Assembly: GCA_051881395.1 (NCBI GenBank) | Contig: JBJEPU010000196.1 | Span: 1 to 5,293, forward strand | From: Fimenecus sp051881395 | GTDB taxonomy: Bacteria > Bacillota > Clostridia > Oscillospirales > Acutalibacteraceae | Direction of reading: 5' to 3' | Length of the DNA stretch: 5,293 nt | Shown here: one piece after another, positions 1 through 5,293 of the stretch | Numbering within the stretch: the first letter of the stretch is position 1 | Layout: every line of letters starts with the position of its first letter | The notes under the pieces: generated by a model | The model's input: only the letters and a program-made list of their open reading frames with translations | Databases searched by the model: none | What the model was told of the DNA's origin: nothing | Position numbers and translations under genes: made by a program

Positions 1-1205
1 TGTTTGTACTGCGCACATTCTCCCCGAAGTACGGAAAATACCGTTGCTGGATTTTAGCGAATATGTTGCCGTATATTTTAAGCCTGTTCCTGCTCGTATG
101 GTTCCCGTACAACACGCTCGAATATCATCAGAAATTCTGGGTGATGAACCTCACCTTTGCGATTTGGGGGCAGTTCGGCTCCTGCTTTGCGCAGGTTGGT
201 TCGGTGCAGAATGTTATTTCTCCCAACACCAATGAAAGAACAAAGATTATGTCCATCGGCTCTTTCATTTACAGTTTGTTCCCCTCGATTTTCGGCATTT
301 TGTTCCCGATTGTCGCAACAACCCTCGGCGGTATGACGGATATCCGTACTTACCGTTACGCGATTCCCGCCGTGATTATCATTTGTGCACCTTTCACGCT
401 GTTCCTTGTATTCGGTATAAAGGACAGAGTCATTCAGGAAGAGGACCACAAGCCCGAAGTCAATATGAAAAAGGGCTTTAAAGAGGTGCTTCGCAATAAA
501 TATCTGTGGATTACAAACATTTCCGGCTGGCTTGCCGTTTTCTCCACAGGTTCTATCAATATCGTCAATATGCTTATTATTTACTCCATGCGGCAGGAAT
601 GGGTATTGGGCATTATGGCGACCATTCTCGGCACGGCGTGGACGCCCGGCATGCTTCTTTCCCCGATTCTTATTAAAAAATTCGGCAAAAAGCGTGTGAT
701 GCTGTTTGGCAAATACTGTACCGTTTTGTGCTCGTTCCTGTCCGTTGCCGGCGTGTATATGGGAAGTTTTGTTGTCATCATTGTTTCTACCTATATCTCT
801 ACAATGCTTTCTTCAATAATAAGCATTGCCAGCGGCGCGATCAATGCGGATATTTGGGATTATCAGCAGTATATCTCCGGAGAGCGTCTTGACGGTTGCA
901 TGGGTATTTTCGGGTATCTCTCTTCTCCGATTGTAACCGTCGCCGGTATGGTTATCCCCTATCTTTACGGTCTTGTCGGTTTCACCTCCGACTGGAATAT
1001 TCTCTATGACCCCACTTTACGCGACAGTGTATTCTTCATCACCATTATTGCGGGCGCGGTTACGGGACTTCTTTCCACCGTTCCCTATCACTTCTATGAT
1101 TTGACCGAACAGCGTCACGAAGAAATGATGGAGGAAATCCGTCAGCGTACATTTGAAGCCGAAGCGGGCGAAGAGGCGCACGCGGAAGTTTCCGCAGAAC
1201 TGTAA
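1..1205 (+). CDS. GPH-family (MelB-like) sugar:cation symporter, 5'-truncated
   Basis: This is an integral membrane transporter of the glycoside-pentoside-hexuronide:cation symporter family (MFS fold), which takes up sugars or small glycosides with Na+ or H+. The frame is open from position 3, giving 400 visible residues and a TAA stop at 1203-1205. The true start lies upstream: the ATG at 63 is internal, because the residues before it (SPKYGKYRCWIL) match the family's conserved loop between helices 2 and 3, usually of the form GRYRPW. About 80 N-terminal residues are therefore missing. Roughly ten hydrophobic segments follow, consistent with helices 3-12. Other family marks are the NERTKI segment (about 230-250) and ADIWDYQQYISGERLDG (846-896), which resembles the conserved ADxxDYxxxxxGxRxEG motif. 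The C-terminus is a charged cytoplasmic tail rich in Glu. The family is confident. The substrate cannot be read from the sequence, although the downstream glycosidases suggest a xyloside or galactoside. Confidence 0.9.
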   Translation, partial: FVLRTFSPKYGKYRCWILANMLPYILSLFLLVWFPYNTLEYHQKFWVMNLTFAIWGQFGSCFAQVGSVQNVISPNTNERTKIMSIGSFIYSLFPSIFGILFPIVATTLGGMTDIRTYRYAIPAVIIICAPFTLFLVFGIKDRVIQEEDHKPEVNMKKGFKEVLRNKYLWITNISGWLAVFSTGSINIVNMLIIYSMRQEWVLGIMATILGTAWTPGMLLSPILIKKFGKKRVMLFGKYCTVLCSFLSVAGVYMGSFVVIIVSTYISTMLSSIISIASGAINADIWDYQQYISGERLDGCMGIFGYLSSPIVTVAGMVIPYLYGLVGFTSDWNILYDPTLRDSVFFITIIAGAVTGLLSTVPYHFYDLTEQRHEEMMEEIRQRTFEAEAGEEAHAEVSAEL

Positions 1206-1213
1206 GAAGGAGG
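1205..1213 (+). promoter_or_regulatory. Strong ribosome binding site of the LRR lipoprotein gene
   Basis: AGAAGGAGG lies nine bases before the ATG at 1223 and is nearly a full anti-16S match. It overlaps the last base of the transporter stop codon. It fixes the start of the lipoprotein gene and is the strongest such site in the window. Confidence 0.85.
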
Positions 1214-1222
1214 CGGTTTAAT

Positions 1223-2074
1223 ATGCGCAAAACTTTTAAAAAACTTACTGCACTTGCTTTGGTGCTGATAATCGTTCTTTCGTTTGCATCTTGCACATCA
1301 CCGATTTCCACGGGGCCCCAGTACCGTGTAAATGAAAATACAGCCGCGCTGTACCGTTATAAGAGCGCAACAACCGAAAGAGAGTTTACAGTAGCCGATA
1401 CATATGAAGATAAGCCCGTTACGGAACTGATGGCGTTTAGTCTTGCAAATGCCGAGTATTTAGAAGTGCTCAACATCGGCAAAAACATTGAAGTTATTGA
1501 TGTTTGGGCGCTTACAAACTGCCCCCTTCTGAAAGCCATCCATGTCGATGCGGAAAACCCGTATTTTACAAGCGTTGACGGCGTGCTTTACAATAAGGAT
1601 ATGACCGAGCTTTTGGCATACCCCAACGGAAAAACGCCCATTGAAACGGACGACTCCGGCGCGGTGGTCGGCGGCGGCACGATTGTGTTACCCGAAACCG
1701 TGAAATCCATTCGTGAAAACGCGTTTTATCTGTGCTCCAATCTCTATTCCGTTACATTTAACGAGGGGCTGGAAGTCATCGGCAACAAGGCGTTTTTAAA
1801 GTGCGCCAATCTGCAAAATGTAAAGTTCCCGAACACACTTACAGAAATCGGGACAGACGCATTTTCCTATTGCAATTCCTTTACGGCTTTGGAGATTCCC
1901 TCCTCTGTTCAGAAAATCAATGATTATGCCTTTTTCTCGACTGCTTCTAAAATCGAAAAAATCGTTGTGCATAAAGACAGCGAAAACGATTTGGAGTTGG
2001 GAGAAGATTGGATTCCCAGTAAGGAAAGCAGTATCCGCGACAAAGTACCTGTGGAATATGTCGGAGCAGAATAA
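1223..2074 (+). CDS. BspA-type leucine-rich-repeat lipoprotein
   Basis: This is a predicted surface lipoprotein of 283 residues. Residues 1-23 form a lipoprotein signal peptide: a basic MRKTFKK head, a hydrophobic core (about 8-19), then FASC with Cys24 as the lipidated residue. The -3 position is Phe rather than the usual Leu, a mild deviation. The mature part holds LRR_5/BspA-type repeats. A first block at about 55-108 is followed by the family's typical FTSVDGVLYNKDMTELLAYP segment (115-134), a Gly-rich linker (144-152), and four 23-27 residue units at 153-249. The consensus is roughly LPxxVxxIGxxAFxxCxxLxxVxF. Such repeats act in binding of proteins, hosts or polysaccharides; nothing catalytic is visible. 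The start is set by a strong ribosome binding site. The gene lies 17 bases after the transporter and 3 before the GH39 gene, so co-expression is likely. Its actual ligand and its role in the cluster are unknown. Confidence 0.85.
   Translation: MRKTFKKLTALALVLIIVLSFASCTSPISTGPQYRVNENTAALYRYKSATTEREFTVADTYEDKPVTELMAFSLANAEYLEVLNIGKNIEVIDVWALTNCPLLKAIHVDAENPYFTSVDGVLYNKDMTELLAYPNGKTPIETDDSGAVVGGGTIVLPETVKSIRENAFYLCSNLYSVTFNEGLEVIGNKAFLKCANLQNVKFPNTLTEIGTDAFSYCNSFTALEIPSSVQKINDYAFFSTASKIEKIVVHKDSENDLELGEDWIPSKESSIRDKVPVEYVGAE
1679..1969 (+). repeat. Four tandem BspA-type LRR units (protein-level repeats)
   Basis: Residues 153-179, 180-202, 203-225 and 226-249 of the lipoprotein form four consecutive units. 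The middle two are exactly 23 residues, while the first carries a longer lead-in and the last is 24. Cys171, Cys194 and Cys217 fall at the same place in the first three units, and Cys100 holds the same position in an earlier block. The last unit has lost the Cys (AFFSTASKI). The repetition is in the protein pattern; the DNA of the units is diverged, so this is an old repeat rather than a recent duplication. Confidence 0.8.
2063..2066 (+). promoter_or_regulatory. Ribosome binding site of the GH39 gene, inside the end of the LRR gene
   Basis: GGAG sits eleven bases before the ATG at 2078, within the last codons of the lipoprotein gene. It is short and slightly far from the start. With only three bases between the stop and the next ATG, ribosomes finishing the lipoprotein could restart here, so translational coupling is a reasonable inference. 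Confidence 0.5.
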
Positions 2075-2077
2075 AGT

Positions 2078-3625
2078 ATGAAAGATTTTTCGTTTACACT
2101 CGATTATAACGGCGAAACGCGCGCAGTAAACAAGCACTGGCAGTTTTGCGTGGGCAGTGGTCACGCCGCATTGGCGCACCGCTGTGACTATATGGAGCAG
2201 TTAAAGATTGTGCACGATGAATTAGGCATCGAGCGTGTGCGCTTTCACGGCATTTTCGACGATGATATGCACGTTTGCGAACGGCTTTCCAGCCACCTGC
2301 CCGCAGTATCACGGAATAAAACAAAGTTATATAACTTCCATCAGGTGGCAAGTATTTATGACCGTTTACTTGAAATCGGCGTAAAACCCTTTGTGGAGTT
2401 GGGCTTTATGCCCTCGGCACTCGCATCGGGCAAAAAAACGGTGTTTTACTACAAGGGCAATGTCACTTTGCCGAAGAAGATGGACGAGTGGCAGGAATTT
2501 ATCCGTGCCTTTGCGCGCTTTTTAATTGACCGTTACGGCAAGGAAGAAGTTCGCAGTTGGTATTTTGAGGTTTGGAATGAGCCAAATCTCGCCTGTTTTT
2601 TTAAGGGAGATATGCAGGATTATTACCGTCTGTACGCCGCCACGGTGCGGGCGCTGAAAAGTGTGGACGAACATTTGCAGGTGGGCGGTCCTGCTACCAC
2701 TTGCAGTCGGCACTTGCCTGAATTTTTGGACTTTTGCCAAAAAGAAAATGTACCTGTGGATTTTGTAACCACCCACCAATACCCCACCGATGCGTTGGGG
2801 CACGCACTGAACCGCGAGCGCTTACAGCAGATGAAAAAATTAAAAACACAACCGCCCGAAACCTCTATGCGGTCGCTGTTACAGCCGATATTTGACAATG
2901 TAAACGATTTCACCCCCGATTTAAAGGGATATATGACACGCGAAGCCAAACGGGCACGCAGTGAGGTGGGCAACCGCCCCCTCTTTTACACGGAATGGAG
3001 CATCAGCTCCAACTGTGTGGCGGCGATACACGATACGCCCCGTGCCGCATCATTTTTAGTAAAAACCGTGCTCGACAACCAAGGCATTATTGACGGTTCA
3101 AGTTATTGGACATTTTCGGATATTTTTGAAGAGTTATTCTTCTTCCCCGACCCGTTTTGCGGCGGATTTGGGCTTTTGACCATAGACGGCATCCGCAAAC
3201 CCGCGTTTTGGGTGATGAAATTGCTCGCCGCTCTTCCCGATAATCGTTACTGTTTGCCGATTACCGACAAAGATGTTGAAATGACGGCATTTCGCTCTGA
3301 TAACGGCAATCTGTTCTTGATGCTCTATGCGCAGAATTTTGCAGACGAACATAAGAACTACACAGTTTCCCTTTCGGTGGACAATGCGCCCCAATTCCAA
3401 CAAGCGGTGATACAGCGCGTCAACAGCCGTTCGGGCAATCCAGCGGCACTGTGGGAAGAAATGGGCAAGCCTGCGGTGCTTTCCAATGAGGCGTTTGAAG
3501 AACTGCAAGCGGCTTCACAGATAACAAGCGAAACACTGCCGTTCCATAATACAAAACCTTTTGCGACACTCGAAATCACATTGGAAGATAACGAGGTCGT
3601 TTTAGTGGAATTACAGCGTGCATAA
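2078..3625 (+). CDS. xynB: GH39 glycoside hydrolase, probable beta-xylosidase
   Basis: This complete enzyme of 515 residues is close to the roughly 500 of Thermoanaerobacterium XynB, the family reference. It likely removes beta-linked xylose from the non-reducing end of xylo-oligosaccharides with retention of configuration. The family N-terminal signature (WQFCVGSG, then RFHG at 55-58) is followed by KPFVELGFMPSALASG, near-identical to the XynB segment as I remember it. The acid/base is Glu168 in FEVWNEPN, and the nucleophile is Glu306 in FYTEWS. VDFVTTHQYP (His233), HDTP and SYWTFSDIFEE are further GH39 marks. A (beta/alpha)8 barrel occupies about residues 20-350, and a beta-sandwich tail runs to the end, including a GNPAALWEEMGKP segment like XynB's. 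There is no signal peptide, so it should act in the cytoplasm on imported sugars. The stretch before the nucleophile is about 20 residues longer than in XynB. The family is near certain. The xylosidase activity is inferred, since some GH39 members act on other sugars. Confidence 0.92.
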   Translation: MKDFSFTLDYNGETRAVNKHWQFCVGSGHAALAHRCDYMEQLKIVHDELGIERVRFHGIFDDDMHVCERLSSHLPAVSRNKTKLYNFHQVASIYDRLLEIGVKPFVELGFMPSALASGKKTVFYYKGNVTLPKKMDEWQEFIRAFARFLIDRYGKEEVRSWYFEVWNEPNLACFFKGDMQDYYRLYAATVRALKSVDEHLQVGGPATTCSRHLPEFLDFCQKENVPVDFVTTHQYPTDALGHALNRERLQQMKKLKTQPPETSMRSLLQPIFDNVNDFTPDLKGYMTREAKRARSEVGNRPLFYTEWSISSNCVAAIHDTPRAASFLVKTVLDNQGIIDGSSYWTFSDIFEELFFFPDPFCGGFGLLTIDGIRKPAFWVMKLLAALPDNRYCLPITDKDVEMTAFRSDNGNLFLMLYAQNFADEHKNYTVSLSVDNAPQFQQAVIQRVNSRSGNPAALWEEMGKPAVLSNEAFEELQAASQITSETLPFHNTKPFATLEITLEDNEVVLVELQRA

Positions 3626-3627
3626 GT

Positions 3628-3633
3628 GAGGAA
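3628..3633 (+). promoter_or_regulatory. Ribosome binding site of the GH2 gene
   Basis: GAGGAA lies five bases before the ATG at 3639 in the 13-base gap after the GH39 stop. It supports this ATG as the start. The nearby GTG at 3626 is out of frame with the GH2 protein. Confidence 0.7.
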
Positions 3634-3638
3634 TACGT

Positions 3639-5293
3639 ATGAGATATCAAATTAACAAAACCAATTACCGTGATTTTCATAATTTCGCACAAAACCGTCT
3701 GCCGCACCGCAGTTACTTTATCCCGTTTTTCAATCGGGAATGTTTAAACGGTACAACCTATCTTACGGAACGGTTTGAAAGTGACGCAGTTCTCATGTTA
3801 TCGGGTGAATGGGATTTTCATTATTATAAATCGGCATCACAGTTGAAAGCCGTATTGGATACGGACGCAATCCCCTTTGACAAGGTGCATGTACCCTCTA
3901 CATGGCAAAAAACGGGCTATGACCAAATCAATTATCTCAATTCCATGTATCCGTTTCGGTGCAATCCGCCGAAAACGCCGAAAAACTGCCCTGTTGGGCT
4001 TTACCGCAAGTCTTTTACATTACAAAAGGAACAGGATTTCACCTATTTTATCACCTTTTTGGGCGTTGGAGCGTCGCTTGACCTGTATATAAACGGCGAA
4101 TTTGTCGGCTACGGTGAGGGCAGTCACAACAGCCGTGAATTTGACATCACCGCCGTTTTGAAAGACGGCGAAAACGAGCTTGTTGCCGTGGTTTACAAGT
4201 GGTCAACGGGTACCTATTTGGAATGTCAGGATATGTTCCGTGAAAACGGCATTTTCCGTGATGTGTATATCACAAAACAGCCGAAAGCCTATCTTTATGA
4301 CTTTGAATTTAAAACCGAAAAGGCAGAAAATGGGTATAACGCCGAAATTCGCACCGATGTGCGTGGCGACGCCCGCCTAAAAGCCGAACTGTATTTCGGC
4401 GGCACTTTAATTGCAGAAACTACGGGGAACGGTAAAGACCCCCTCGCCTTTCACAATCTAACGGTAGAAGAATGGAATGCAGAAAAACCCGTTTGCTACG
4501 ATTTGATTTTGACCGTACTTTCCAATGAAAAAGAAGTGCAATTTGTACGGCAAAAGGTGGGTTTCCGCACCATACAGTTAGACGGTTGCCGTTATCTTTT
4601 AAACGGGCAGTGTATCAAATTAAAGGGCGTGAACCACCACGATACCCACCCCACAAGGGGCTATGCGATGACTGTGGCGGATTTGCAAAAAGACATTGAA
4701 TTAATGAATGAATATAATGTCAACTGTATGCGCACCTCCCACTATCCACCCGACCCCATCATGCTTACCATGAGCGATGTATACGGCATTTATGTTGTCG
4801 ATGAAGCAGACATTGAAACCCACGGGTGCTTTATCAGAAACAATGCGGATTTAATCAGCGACGACCCCAAATGGGAAGCGCATTACCTTGACCGTGTTGC
4901 GGCGCTTTTTGAGCGTGACAAAAATCACCCCTGCGTGGTAATGTGGTCCATGGGTAATGAGGCGGGCGGCATTTGCAACTTTGACGCCTGCTACGAATAT
5001 TTGAAATCAAAATCCCATATTCCCGTCCACTATGAGCCTGCTTGCAGAAGCAAGCGGATTCGCTATGATATTTTGGCGTACTTTTACACGCCACCCGAGG
5101 AAATGCGTGCCCTCGCCCGTGGAGAATGGAAAGACGAACGCTTTTATGACGCGCCGTTTTTCCTGTGCGAATATGCACACAGTATGGGCGTAGGTCCCGG
5201 GGCTCTGGACGAATACTGGGATGTAATTTACAGCGACGACCGTTTCTTGGGCGGCTGTATTTGGGAATGGGCTGACCACGCCCACTATGACGA
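3639..5293 (+). CDS. lacZ: LacZ-type GH2 beta-galactosidase, 3'-truncated
   Basis: This frame stays open to the window edge, showing 551 residues of an enzyme usually near 1000. It should hydrolyse terminal beta-galactosides with retention. The N-terminus has the LacZ-type NRLPHRSYFIPF segment, followed by a jelly-roll sugar-binding domain (about 45-210), an Ig-like domain (about 215-315) and a TIM barrel from about 320. Probable equivalents of E. coli LacZ residues, aligned by eye, are: Asn101 (N102), Asp198 in QDMFR (D201), His334 in GVNHHD (H357), His368 in RTSHYP (H391), Glu393 and His395 in DIETHG (Mg site), acid/base Glu441 in SMGNEAGG (E461), Tyr483 (Y503), nucleophile Glu511 in LCEYAHSMG (E537) and His514 (H540). 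GGCIWEWADH closes the visible part. Missing are the end of the barrel, domain 4 and the C-terminal Bgal_small_N-type domain. No signal peptide is seen, so it is cytoplasmic. The family is near certain; galactoside preference is likely, and the natural substrate is unknown. Confidence 0.93.
   Translation, partial: MRYQINKTNYRDFHNFAQNRLPHRSYFIPFFNRECLNGTTYLTERFESDAVLMLSGEWDFHYYKSASQLKAVLDTDAIPFDKVHVPSTWQKTGYDQINYLNSMYPFRCNPPKTPKNCPVGLYRKSFTLQKEQDFTYFITFLGVGASLDLYINGEFVGYGEGSHNSREFDITAVLKDGENELVAVVYKWSTGTYLECQDMFRENGIFRDVYITKQPKAYLYDFEFKTEKAENGYNAEIRTDVRGDARLKAELYFGGTLIAETTGNGKDPLAFHNLTVEEWNAEKPVCYDLILTVLSNEKEVQFVRQKVGFRTIQLDGCRYLLNGQCIKLKGVNHHDTHPTRGYAMTVADLQKDIELMNEYNVNCMRTSHYPPDPIMLTMSDVYGIYVVDEADIETHGCFIRNNADLISDDPKWEAHYLDRVAALFERDKNHPCVVMWSMGNEAGGICNFDACYEYLKSKSHIPVHYEPACRSKRIRYDILAYFYTPPEEMRALARGEWKDERFYDAPFFLCEYAHSMGVGPGALDEYWDVIYSDDRFLGGCIWEWADHAHYD

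Noticed and set aside
44..235. Plus-strand frame of 63 codons starting at 44
   Set aside because: It overlaps the transporter in another frame. The transporter frame encodes conserved GPH residues and membrane helices here.
78..449. Minus-strand open frames opposite all four genes (for example 78-449, 1796-2179, 2623-2973, 3134-3508 and 4855-5285)
   Set aside because: Each lies entirely or mostly opposite a gene with clear family motifs. Their translations have no recognisable domain and are rich in Arg, Cys and His, as expected of antisense frames.
1206..1222. Possible promoter or terminator between the transporter and lipoprotein genes
   Set aside because: The gap is only 17 bases, is taken up by the ribosome binding site, and contains no stem-loop or -10/-35 pair.
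3626..3628. GTG as an alternative start for the GH2 gene
   Set aside because: It is out of frame with the GH2 protein. The ATG at 3639 has GAGGAA at a suitable distance and starts a typical LacZ-like N-terminus.
4151..4170. CGCCGT/ACGGCG inverted repeat with an eight-base loop
   Set aside because: It lies inside a conserved part of the GH2 coding region and is not followed by a T-run, so it is not a terminator. A stem of this size is expected by chance.
3877..4380. Two short plus-strand frames at 3877-4092 and 4180-4380
   Set aside because: Both lie inside the GH2 gene in another frame. The GH2 frame carries conserved LacZ motifs throughout, including Asn101 and the QDMFR segment, so these are shadows.

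Overview
The window is a single, densely packed, plus-strand gene cluster for carbohydrate uptake and breakdown. Four reading frames run in the same direction with gaps of only 17, 3 and 13 bases. No promoter, terminator, RNA gene, mobile element, CRISPR array or long non-coding stretch is visible, and the first and last genes are cut by the window edges. GGAGG-type ribosome binding sites, the moderate GC content (estimated by eye, mid-40s percent), a GPH-type sugar symporter and a BspA-type leucine-rich-repeat lipoprotein suggest an anaerobic Firmicute (Clostridia), plausibly gut-associated. This taxonomic reading is an inference.

Layout: (1) positions 1-1205, the C-terminal four-fifths of a GPH-family (MelB-like) sugar:cation symporter, starting in the loop after the second membrane helix; (2) 1223-2074, a predicted lipoprotein of 283 residues with BspA-type (LRR_5) repeats; (3) 2078-3625, a complete GH39 glycosidase of 515 residues that closely resembles XynB-type beta-xylosidases; (4) 3639-5293 and beyond, the first 551 residues of a LacZ-type GH2 beta-galactosidase with its key catalytic and metal-binding residues in place.

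Likely joint role: the symporter brings in a small glycoside or oligosaccharide. The two glycosidases lack signal peptides and would cleave it in the cytoplasm, GH39 removing beta-xylosyl units and GH2 beta-galactosyl units. A mixed xylose/galactose oligosaccharide from hemicellulose would fit, but the sequence does not prove the substrate. The lipoprotein is the odd member. It would sit on the outside of the membrane, its role is unknown, and it is in the same frame as the GH39 gene, with only a stop codon and one sense codon between them.

I found no evidence of a wholly new system. The most unusual points are the LRR lipoprotein inside a catabolic operon, its in-frame junction with the GH39 gene, a longer stretch between the GH39 catalytic residues, and an altered loop near the GH2 active site.
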